DNA of 64,000 nucleotides from Calliopsis andreniformis (taxonomy: Eukaryota; Arthropoda; Insecta; Hymenoptera; Andrenidae), in assembly GCF_051401765.1 (NCBI RefSeq), contig NW_027480449.1, positions 3,224,001 to 3,288,000 on the forward strand, written 5' to 3'. Numbering within the stretch: position 1 is the stretch's first letter; every line of letters begins with the position of its first letter. The notes under the pieces were generated by a model. That model was given only the letters and a program-made list of their open reading frames with translations, had not been told where the DNA came from and did not search any database. The translations under genes and the position numbers were made by a program. Of the stretch, positions 1 to 8,692 are shown piece after piece.

Positions 1-216
1 AGGAATAAGGTATGAAGATTGAGGATTGAGGATCCAGGATTGAGGATTGAAGATTGAGTATTGAGGGTTGAAGATTGAGGATTGAGGATTGAGGATTGAG
101 GATTGAGGATTGAGGATTGAAGATTGAGGATTTGGGACTGAGTGTTGAGGGTTGAGTGATGAGAATTGATGTTTGTGGATACAGATTTGAAGATTGCAGA
201 TTGAGCATTGCGTATT

Positions 217-339
217 GAAAGCTCTGAAGTGAGGATATTCTATTGAGGATTGATGATCGACAACTTATTGTTGAGCACTGAGTGCTGGAGGTTGAGGCTT
301 CAGGATTGAGGATTCAGGATTGTGGTTTGAGGACTGAGG
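217..339. repeat. A header, subtype A1 (type example; 78 A headers in window)
   Basis: Diverged block of about 120 bp that starts GAAAGCTCTGAAGTG, continues through AGGATATTCTATTG, the ATCGACAAC segment and two abutting dyads, and ends with ATTGTGGTTTGAGG. A headers start at 217, 630, 1572, 1985, 2934, 3347, 4834, 5372, 5938, 6679, 7252, 7602, 8127, 8693, 10201, 11213, 11626, 13420, 13958, 14524, 16067, 16598, 17192, 18366, 18939, 20273, 20958, 21970, 22383, 24170, 24708, 25812, 26385, 27719, 28132, 29074, 29487, 30436, 30849, 31651, 32064, 33116, 34128, 34541, 36335, 36873, 38409, 39743, 40156, 41105, 41518, 42320, 42733, 43688, 44101, 45700, 46113, 47061, 47474, 49268, 49806, 51342, 52676, 53089, 54038, 54451, 55253, 55666, 56615, 57028, 57830, 58784, 59197, 60794, 61208, 62622, 63034 and 63983. 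The last is cut by the window edge. Confidence 0.93.
261..286. other. Two abutting 13-nt dyads inside the A header
   Basis: CAAC-TTATT-GTTG (261-273) is followed without a gap by AGCAC-TGA-GTGCT (274-286). The pair lies at +44 to +69 of every A1 header. The GCAC/GTGC stem is kept in all headers I read, including those where the last base changes (GTGCA at 5372, 8127, 13958, 24708, 36873 and 49806) or the loop becomes TGT (7252, 18939, 26385). A2 has TAAC, leaving a weaker first dyad. A protein-binding or structural role is speculation; copies are recent enough for shared ancestry alone to explain conservation. Confidence 0.7.
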
Positions 340-548
340 ATTGAGGATTGAGGATTGAGGATTGAGTATTGAGGATTGGGGATTGAGGATTGAATATTGA
401 TGATTGGGTATTGAGGACTGAACATTGAGGATTGAGGATTGAGGATTGAGGATTGAGGATTGAGGATTGAAGATTGAATATTGATGATTGAAGATTGAGG
501 ATTGAGGATTGAGGATTGAGGTTTGAGGATTGAAGATTGAGGATTGGG

Positions 549-625
549 GACTGAGTGTTGAGGGTTGAGTGATGAGAATTGATGTTTGTGGATAGAGATT
601 TGAAGATTGCAGATTGAGCATTGCG
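549..625. repeat. Leader preceding A headers (type example)
   Basis: GGACTGAGTGTTGAGGGTTG, GATGAGAATTGATGTTTGTG, GATAGAGATTTGAAG, ATTGCAGATTGAGCATTGCG. It lies immediately upstream of virtually all A headers, so leader plus header form one unit of about 200 bp. CATTTCG instead of CATTGCG marks the headers at 4834, 7602, 13420, 24170, 36335 and 49268. GATACAG marks 217, 1572, 20273, 27719, 29074, 39743 and 52676. Confidence 0.8.
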
Positions 626-629
626 TATT

Positions 630-750
630 GAAAGCTCTGAAGTGAGGATATTCTATTGAGGATTGAGGATCGATAACTTATTGTTGAGCACTGAGTGCTG
701 GAGGTTGATGATTCAGGATTGAGGATTCAGGATTGTGGTTTGAGGACTGA
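630..750. repeat. A header, subtype A2 (type example)
   Basis: Same block as A1, but with ATCGATAAC (a ClaI site, ATCGAT) instead of ATCGACAAC, and GTTGATGATTCAGG instead of GTTGAGGCTTCAGG. A2 lies 413 bp (59 heptamers) after an A1 header and normally 279 bp before a B header. A further form, ATCGATAGC with GAAAGCTGTG, marks the start of four M units (11626, 22383, 34541, 47474). Confidence 0.9.
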
Positions 751-917
751 GGATTGAGGATTGAGGATTGGGGATTGAGGATTGAGGATTGAGGATTGAT
801 GGTTGAGGACGGAGGATTGAAGAGAGAGGACTGAGTGTTGGGGTTTGAGTGTTGAGAATAGATTTTGAGGATTGAGGTTCGATTATTGAATATTGTGGAT
901 TGAGTATTGAACCGTGA

Positions 918-923
918 GAATTC
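918..923. other. EcoRI site GAATTC diagnostic of B headers
   Basis: Every B header read carries GAATTC at +9 to +14, and I saw it nowhere else in the array. The site is therefore a register mark for the 1355/1362-bp higher-order unit. Confidence 0.85.
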
Positions 924-926
924 AGG

Positions 927-942
927 ATATTCTATTGAATAT
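927..942. other. Dyad in the B header core
   Basis: ATATTC-TATT-GAATAT is a 6-bp perfect stem with a 4-nt loop that overlaps the common core. The first B of each M unit has loop CATT with the stem intact. Another subset has GAGTAT in the right arm, and 19610, 27056, 39080 and 52013 are changed in the left arm, so the dyad is not universal. Confidence 0.6.
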
Positions 943-1215
943 TGAGAATTGAGGATAGATGATTGAGTATTGAGGATTGATGGTTCAGGGTTGAGGATTG
1001 AGGGTTGTGGATTGAGGACGAGGACTGAGGGTTGAGTATTGATGTTTGAGGTCTGAGGATTGAGGATTGAGGATTGAAGAATGAGGATTGAGGATTGAGG
1101 ATTGAGGATTGAAGACTGAGTATTGAGGATTGAAGATTGAGGATTGAGGATGGAAGATTGAGTATTGAGGATTGAAGATTGAGGATTGAGGATTGAGGAT
1201 TGAGGATTGAGGATT

Positions 1216-1267
1216 GACGGTGAGGGCTGAGGGTTGAGGATTGAGGTTTGAGGACTGAGGACTGAGG
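1216..1267. repeat. F block (type example)
   Basis: GACGGTGAGGGCTGAGGG or GACGATGAGGGCTGAGGG followed by GGTTTGAGGACTGAGG and a second GACTGAGG. It lies between each B header and the next D block, and resembles the ends of B and E. The GACGG and GACGA forms separate sub-lineages of the higher-order unit. Confidence 0.75.
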
Positions 1268-1357
1268 ATTGAGGTCTGAGAATTGAGGATTGAGGATTGA
1301 AGATTGAGGATTGGGTATTGAGGATTGAAGAATGAGGATTGAGGATTGAGGATTGAG

Positions 1358-1399
1358 GAATAAGGTATGAAGATTGAGGATTGAGGATCCAGGATTGAG
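1358..1399. repeat. D block with BamHI site (type example)
   Basis: GGAATAAGGTATGAAGATTG leads to GGATCC (1385-1390) and CAGGATTGAGG. The block precedes the leader of most A1 headers. Some copies have GAATCC in place of GGATCC (for example near 9521, 11033, 21790 and 33948), which destroys the site. Confidence 0.8.
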
Positions 1400-3346
1400 G
1401 ATTGAAGATTGAGTATTGAGGGTTGAAGATTGAGGATTGAGGATTGAGGATTGAGGATTGAGGATTGAGGATTGAAGATTGAGGATTTGGGACTGAGTGT
1501 TGAGGGTTCAGTGATGAGAATTGATGTTTGTGGATACAGATTTGAAGATTGCAGATTGAGCATTGCGTATTGAAAGCTCTGAAGTGAGGATATTCTATTG
1601 AGGATTGATGATCGACAACTTATTGTTGAGCACTGAGTGCTGGAGGTTGAGGCTTCAGGATTGAGGATTCAGGATTGTGGTTTGAGGACTGAGGATTGAG
1701 GATTGAGGATTGAGGATTGAGTATTGAGGATTGGGGATTGAGGATTGAATATTGATGATTGGGTATTGAGGACTGAACATTGAGGATTGAGGATTGAGGA
1801 TTGAGGATTGAGGATTGAGGATTGAAGATTGAATATTGATGATTGAAGATTGAGGATTGAGGATTGAGGATTGAGGTTTGAGGATTGAAGATTGAGGATT
1901 GGGGACTGAGTGTTGAGGGTTGAGTGATGAGAATTGATGTTTGTGGATAGAGATTTGAAGATTGCAGATTGAGCATTGCGTATTGAAAGCTCTGAAGTGA
2001 GGATATTCTATTGAGGATTGAGGATCGATAACTTATTGTTGAGCACTGAGTGCTGGAGGTTGATGATTCAGGATTGAGGATTCAGGATTGTGGTTTGAGG
2101 ACTGAGGATTGAGGATTGAGGATTGGGGATTGAGGATTGAGGATTGAGGATTGATGGTTGAGGACGGAGGATTGAAGAGAGAGGACTGAGTGTTGGGGTT
2201 TGAGTGTTGAGAATAGATTTTGAGGATTGAGGTTCGATTATTGAATATTGTGGATTGAGTATTGAACCGTGAGAATTCAGGATATTCTATTGAATATTGA
2301 GAATTGAGGATAGATGATTGAGTATTGAGGATTGATGGTTCAGGGTTGAGGATTGAGGGTTGTGGATTGAGGACGAGGACTGAGGGTTGAGTATTGATGT
2401 TTGAGGTCTGAGGATTGAGGATTGAGGATTGAAGAATGAGGATTGAGGATTGAGGATTGAGGATTGAAGACTGAGTATTGAGGATTGAAGATTGAGGATT
2501 GAGGATTGAAGATTGAGTATTGAGGATTGAAGATTGAGGATTGAGGATTGAGGATTGAGGATTGAGGATTGACGGTGAGGGCTGAGGGTTGAGGATTGAG
2601 GTTTGAGGACTGAGGACTGAGGATTGAGGACTGAGAATTGAGGATTGAGGATTGAGGATTGAAGATTGAGGATTGGGTATTGAGGATTGAAGAATGAGGA
2701 TTGAGGATTGAGGATTGAGGAATAAGGTATGAAGATTGAGGATTGAGGATCCAGGATTGAGGATTGAAGATTGAGTATTGAGGGTTGAAGATTGAGGATT
2801 GAGGATTGAGGATTGAGGATTGAGGATTGAGGATTGAAGATTGAGGATTGGGGACTGAGTGTTGAGGGTTGAGTGATGAGAATTGATGTTTGTGGATAGA
2901 GATTTGAAGATTGCAGATTGAGCATTGCGTATTGAAAGCTCTGAAGTGAGGATATTCTATTGAGGATTGATGATCGACAACTTATTGTTGAGCACTGAGT
3001 GCTGGAGGTTGAGGCTTCAGGATTGAGGATTCAGGATTGTGGTTTGAGGACTGAGGATTGAGGATTGAGGATTGAGGATTGAGTATTGAGGATTGGGGAT
3101 TGAGGATTGAAGATTGATGATTGGGTGTTGAGGACTGAACATTGAGGATTGAGGATTGAGGATTGAGGATTGAGGATTGAGGATTGAAGATTGAATATTG
3201 ATGATTGAAGATTGAGGATTGAGGATTGAGGATTGAGGTTTGAGGATTGAAGATTGAGGATTGGGGACTGAGTGTTGAGGGTTCAGTGATGAGAATTGAT
3301 GTTTGTGGATAGAGATTTGAAGATTGCAGATTGAGCATTGCGTATT

Positions 3347-4833
3347 GAAAGCTCTGAAGTGAGGATATTCTATCGAGGATTGAGGATCGATAACTTATTG
3401 TTGAGCACTGAGTGCTGGAGGTTGATGATTCAGGATTGAGGATTCAGGATTGTGGTTTGAGGACTGAGGATTGAGGATTGAGGATTGAGGATTGAGGATT
3501 GAGGATTGAGGATTGAGGGTTGAGGACGGAGGATTGAAGAGAGAGGACTGAGTGTTGGGGTTTGAGTGTTGAGAATAGATTTTGAGGATTGAGGTTCGAT
3601 TATTGAATATTGTGGATTGAGTATTGAACCGTGAGAATTCAGGATATTCCATTGAATATTGAGAATTGAGGATAGATGATTGAGTATTGAGGATTGATGG
3701 TTCAGGGTTGAGGATTGAGGGTTTTGGATTGAGGACGAGGACTGAGGGTTGAGTATTGATGTTAGAGGTCTGAGGATTGAGGATTGAGGATTGAAGAATG
3801 AGGATTGAGGATTGAGGATTGAGGATTGAAGACTGAGTATTGAGGATTGAAGATTGAGGATTGAGGATTGAAGATTGAGTATTGAGGATTGAAGATTGAG
3901 GATTGAGGATTGAGGAATGAGGATTGAGGATTGAGGATTGAGGATTGACGATGAGGGCTGAGGGTTGAGGATTGAGGTTTGAGGACTGAGGACTGAGGAT
4001 TGAGGACTGAGCATTGAGGATTGAGGATTGAGGATTGAAGATTGAGGCTTGGGTATTGAGGATTGAAGAATGAGGATTGAGGATTGAGGATTGAGGATTA
4101 AGGTATGAAGATTGAGGATTGAGGATCCAGGATTGAGGATTCAAGATTGAGTATTGAGGTTTGAAGATTGAGGATTGAGGATTGAGGATTGAGGATTGAG
4201 GATTGAGGATATTCTATTGGGGATTGGGGATTGACAATTGATTGTTGAGGACTGCGGGCTGAAGATTGAGGATTCAGGATTGAGGATTCGGGATTGAGGT
4301 TTGAGGACTGAGGATTGAGGGTTGAGGATTGAGGATTGAGGATTGACGCTTGAGGATTGACGGTTGAGGATGGAGGATTGAAGAGAGAGGACTGAGTGTT
4401 AGGGATTGAGTGTTGAGAATAGATGTTTGAGGATTGAGGTTCGATTATTGAATACTGTGGATTGAGTATTGAACCGTGAGAATTCAGGATATTCTATTGA
4501 GTATTGAGAATTGAGGATAGATGGTTGATTATTGAGGATTGATGGTTCAGGGTTGAGGATTGAGGGTTGTGGATTGAGGACGAGGACTGAGGGTTGAGTA
4601 TTGATGTTTGAGGTCTGAGGATTGAGGATTGAGGATTGAAGAATGAGGGTTGAGGATTGAGGATTGAGGATTGAAGACTGAGTATTGAGGATTGAAGATT
4701 GAGGATTGAGGATTGAAGATTGAGTATTGAGGATTGAAGATTGAGGATTGGGGACTGAGTGTTGAGGGTTGAGTGATGAGAATTGATGTTTGTGGATAGA
4801 GATTTGAAGATTGCAGATTGAGCATTTCGTATT
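3347..4833. repeat. M unit 1 (A2-B-C-B), shortened
   Basis: A2 3347, B 3626, C 4205, B 4471, next A 4834. The interval from the second B to the next A is 363 bp, against 663 to 670 bp in the other M units. About 300 bp holding the F and D blocks has been lost here. Up to the second B it matches 11626-12750 with an offset of 8279 bp. Confidence 0.88.
4205..4312. repeat. C header (type example; 8 in window)
   Basis: Block starting GAGGATATTCTATTGGGG, then GATTGACAATTGATTGTTG, GACTGCGGGCTGAAG and GGATTCGGGATTGAG. Copies start at 4205, 12484, 23241, 35406, 44764, 48339, 59861 and 61686; the 44764, 59861 and 61686 copies read CTATTGAGGATTGGGG. It aligns along its length with the inner part of the A header but has lost the second dyad, so it looks like an old diverged A header. 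A B header always follows 266 bp (38 heptamers) later, or 265 bp where one base is missing. Confidence 0.9.
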
Positions 4834-5490
4834 GAAAGCTCTGAAGTGAGGATATTCTATTGAGGATTGAGGATCGACAACTTATTGTTGAGCACTGAGT
4901 GCTGGAGGTTGAGGATTCAGCATTGAGGATTCAGGATTGTGGTTTGAGGACTGAGGATTGAGGATTGAGGCTTGAGGATTGAGGATTGAGGATTGAGGAT
5001 TGAGGATTGAAGATTGATGGTTGGGTAATGAGGACTGAACATTGAGGATTGAGGATTAAGGATTGAGGATTGAGGATTGAGGATTGAGGATTGAACATTG
5101 AATATTGATGATTGAAGATTGAGGATTGAGGATTGAGTGTTGTGGATTGAGGACGTGGACAGAGGGCTGAGTATTGATGTTTGAGGTCTGAGGATTGAGG
5201 ATTGAGCATTGAGAATAGAGGATTGAAGGTTGATGATTGGGTATAGAGGATTGAGGACTGAGGATTGAGGATTGAAGATTGAGGATTGGGGACTGAGTGT
5301 TGAGGATTGAGTGATGAGAATTGATGTTTGTGGATAGAGATTTGAAGATTGCAGATTGAGCATTGCGTATTGAAAGCTCTGAAGTGAGGATATTCTATTG
5401 AGGATTGAGGATCGACAACTTATTGTTGAGCACTGAGTGCAGGAGGTTGAGGCTTCAGGATTGAGGATTCAGGATTGTGGTTTGAGGACT

Positions 5491-5547
5491 GAGGATTGAG
5501 GATTGAGGATTGAGGATTGAGGATTGAGGATTGAGGATTGAGGATTG
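5491..5547. repeat. Pure heptamer run (example of level-1 repeat)
   Basis: About eight tandem GAGGATT units without a substitution. Runs of this kind, typically 3 to 9 units, fill the space between landmark blocks throughout the window. Run length differs between paralogous copies by whole units, which is what replication slippage or unequal exchange in register would give. Confidence 0.95.
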
Positions 5548-5667
5548 AAGATTGATGATTGGGTATTGAGGATTGAACATTGAGGATTGAGGATTGAGAA
5601 TTGAGGATTGAGGATTGAGGATTGAAGATTGAATATTGATGATTGAAGATTGAGGATTGAGGATTGA

Positions 5668-5741
5668 GTGTTGTGGATTGAGAACGAGGACAGAGGGCTG
5701 AGTATTGATGTTTGAGGTCTGAGGATTGAGGACTGAGGACT
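5668..5741. repeat. E block (type example)
   Basis: Block GTGTTGTGGATTGAGAACG, GAGGACAGAGGGCTGAG, TATTGATGTTTGAGGTCTGAGG. It resembles the tail of the B header (GAGGACGAGGACTGAGGG), so the two probably share an origin. It occurs only in the domains at about 4.8-27 kb, 32.8-38.9 kb and 49.5-51.8 kb, where it sits between A headers 530 to 594 bp apart. Variants read GACGTGGACAGAGG (about 5.15, 13.74, 24.49, 36.66 and 49.59 kb) or GAGGTCAGAGG (about 9.95, 20.71 and 32.87 kb). Confidence 0.85.
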
Positions 5742-8692
5742 GAGGATTGAGGATTGAGAATTGAGGATTGACTATTGTGGATTGAAGATTGAGGATTGAG
5801 GATTGAGGGTTGAGGATTGAGGATTGAGGATCGAGGATTGAAGATTGAGGATTGGGGACTGAGTGTTGAGGGTTGAGTGATGAGAATTGATGTTTGTGGA
5901 TAGAGATTTGAAGATTGCAGATTGAGCATTGCGTATTGAAAGCTCTGAAGTGAGGATATTCTATTGAGGATTGAGGATCGACAACTTATTGTTGAGCACT
6001 GAGTGCTGGAGGTTGAGGCTTCAGGATTGAGGATTCAGGATTGTGGTTTGAGGACTGAGGATTGAGGATTGAGGATTGAGGATTGAGGATTGAGGATTGA
6101 GGATTGAGGATTGAGGATTGAAGATTGATGATTGGGTATTGAGGATTGAAGATTGAGGATTGAGGATTGAGGATTGAAGAATGAGGGTTGAGGATTGAGG
6201 ATTGAGGATTGAAGACTGAGTATTGAGGATTGAAGATTGAGGATTGAGGATTGAAGATTGAGTATTGAGGATTGAAGATTGAGGATTGAGGATTGAGGAT
6301 TGAGGATTGAGTATCGACGATGAGGGCTGAGGGTTGAGGATAGAGGTTTGAGGACTGAGGACTGAGGATTGAGGATTGAGAATTGAGGATTGAGGATTGA
6401 GGATTGAGGATTGAGGATTGGGTATTGAGGATTGAAGAATGAGGATTGAGGATTGAGGATTGAGGATTGAGGTATGAAGATTGAGGACTGAGGATCCAGG
6501 ATTGAGGATTGTAGATTGAGTATTGAGGATTGAAGATTGAGAATTGAGGATTGAGGATTGAGGATTGAGGATTGAGGATTGAAGATTGAGGATTGGGGAC
6601 TGAGTGTTGAGGGTTGAGTGATGAGAATTGATGTTTGTGGATAGAGATTTGAAGATTGCAGATTGAGCATTGCGTATTGAAAGCTCTGAAGTGAGGATAT
6701 TCTATTGAGGATTGAGGATCGACAACTTATTGTTGAGCACTGAGTGCTGGAGGTTGAGGCTTCAGGATTGAGGATTCAGGATTGTGGTTTGAGGACTGAG
6801 GATTGAGGATTGAGGATTGAGGATTGAGGATTGAGGATTGAGGATTGAGGATTGAGGATTGAAGATTGATGATTGGGTATTGAGGATTGAACATTGAGGA
6901 TTGAGGATTGAGGATTGAGGATTGAGGATTGAGGATTGAAGATTGAATATTGATGATTGAAGATTGAGGATTGAGGATTGGGTGTTGTGGATTGAGAACG
7001 AGGACAGAGGGCTGAGTATTCATGTTTGAGGTCTGAGGATTGAGGACTGAGGACTGAGGATTGAGGATTGAGAATTGAGGATTGACTATTGTGGATTGAA
7101 GGTTGAGGATTGAGGATTGAGGGTTGAGGATTGAGGATTGAGGATCGAGGATTGAAGATTGAGGATTGGGGACTGAGTGTTGAGGGTTGAGTGTTGAGAA
7201 TTGATGTTTGTGGATAGAGATTTGAAGATTGCAGATTGAGCATTGCGTATTGAAAGCTCTGAAGTGAGGATATTCTATCGAGGATTGAGGATCGACAACT
7301 TATTGTTGAGCACTGTGTGCTGGAGGTTGAGGCTTCAGGATTGAGGATTCAGGATTGTGGTTTGAGGATTGAGGATTGAGGATTGAGGATTGAGGTATGA
7401 AGATTGAGGACTAAGGATCCAGGATTGAGGATTGAAGATTGAGTATTGAGGATTGAAGATTGAGAATTGAGGATTGAGGATTGAGGATTGAGGATTGAGG
7501 ATTGAAGATTGAGGATTGGGGACTGAGTGTTGAGGGTTGAGTGATGAGAATTGATGTTTGTGGATAGAGATTTGAAGATTGCAGATTGAGCATTTCGTAT
7601 TGAAAGCTCTGAAGTGAGGATATTCTATTGAGGATTGAGGATCGACAACTTATTGTTGAGCACTGAGTGCTGGAGGTTGAGGATTCAGCATTGAGGATTC
7701 AGGATTGTGGTTTGAGGACTGAGGATTGAGGATTGAGGCTTGAGGATTGAGGATTGAGGATTGAGGATTGAAGATTGATGATTGGGTAATGAGGACTGAA
7801 CATTGAGGATTGAGGATTAAGGATTGAGGATTGAGGATTGAGGATTGAGGATTGAAGATTGAATATTGATGATTGAAGATTGAGGATTGAGGATTGAGGA
7901 TTGAGGATTGAGTATTGAGGATTGAGGTATGAAGATTGAGGATTGAGGATCCAGGATTGAGGATTGAAGATTGTGTATTGAGGATTGAAGATTGAGGATT
8001 GAGGATTGAGGATTGAGGATTGAGGATTGAAGATTGAGGATTGGGGACTGAGTGTTGAGGATTGAGTGATGAGAATTGATGTTTGTGGATGGAGATTTGA
8101 AGATTGCAGATTGAGCATTGCGTATTGAAAGCTCTGAAGTGAGGATATTCTATTGAGGATTGAGGATCGACAACTTATTGTTGAGCACTGAGTGCAGGAG
8201 GTTGAGGCTTCAGGATTGAGGATTCAGGATTGTGGTTTGAGGACTGAGGATTGAGGATTGAGGATTGAGGATTGAGGATTGACGATTGAGGATTGAGGAT
8301 TGAAGATTGATGATTGGGTATTGAGGATTGAACATTGAGGATTGAGGATTGAGAATTGAGGATTGAGGATTGAGGATTGAAGATTGAATATTGATGATTG
8401 AAGATTGAGGATTGAGGATTGAGTGTTGTGGATTGAGAACGAGGACAGAGGGCTGAGTATTGATGTTTGAGGTCTGAGGATTGAGGACTGAGGACTGAGG
8501 ATTGAGGATTGAGAATTGAGGATTGACTATTGTGGATTGAAGATTGAGGATTGAGGATTGAGGGTTGAGGATTGAGGATTGAGGATCGAGGATTGAAGAT
8601 TGAGGATTGGGGACTGAGTGTTGAGGGTTGAGTGTTGAGAATTGATGTTTGTGGATAGAGATTTGAAGATTGCAGATTGAGCATTGCGTATT

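Larger units (their letters stand above)
856..1058. repeat. B header (type example; 42 in window)
   Basis: Diverged block of about 200 bp: GAATAGATTTTGAGG, GGTTCGATTATTGAA, GAACCGTGAGAATTC, the AGGATATTCTATTG core, GATAGATGATTGAG, GATGGTTCAGGG and GAGGACGAGGACTGAGGG. Counting from the GAACCG position, copies lie at 909, 2264, 3626, 4471, 9035, 10550, 11905, 12750, 15090, 19610, 21307, 22662, 23507, 27056, 28411, 29766, 31128, 32349, 33465, 34820, 35672, 37439, 39080, 40435, 41797, 43018, 44380, 45030, 46391, 47753, 48605, 50372, 52013, 53368, 54730, 55945, 57307, 58115, 59476, 60126, 61952 and 63313. Variants are GAAGCG (9035, 10550, 21307, 33465) and GAACAG (45030, 60126, 61952). Confidence 0.92.
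1..3346. repeat. A1-A2-B higher-order domain 1
   Basis: About two and a half higher-order units: A1 217, A2 630, B 909, A1 1572, A2 1985, B 2264, A1 2934. A1 to A2 is 413 bp each time, and A2 to B is 279 bp. Landmarks and almost all bases match 27503-30848 at an offset of 27502 bp. Nothing other than repeat is present. Confidence 0.9.
4834..8692. repeat. E-rich domain 1
   Basis: A headers at 4834, 5372, 5938, 6679, 7252, 7602 and 8127, spaced 538, 566, 741, 573, 350, 525 and 566 bp, with E blocks near 5150, 5680, 6990 and 8430. No B or C header occurs. The 4834-5938 part matches 13420-14524 at an offset of 8586 bp. The 350-bp interval (50 heptamers) at 7252 to 7602 is the shortest A-to-A distance in the window. 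Confidence 0.85.

Noticed and set aside
261..286. CENP-B box
   Set aside because: The element does not contain the TTCG and CGGGA core positions of the CENP-B box.
321..330. RUNX-type site TGTGGTTT in the A header
   Set aside because: It matches the short consensus, but a 7 to 8-base T/G-rich match is expected by chance in this composition and multiplies with the repeat; there is no other sign of regulation.
217..339. A header as a transposon remnant or tRNA/RNA gene
   Set aside because: About 120 bp, with no terminal inverted repeats, target-site duplications, cloverleaf, A/B box pair or poly-A tail. The paired dyads are only 4 to 5 bp.
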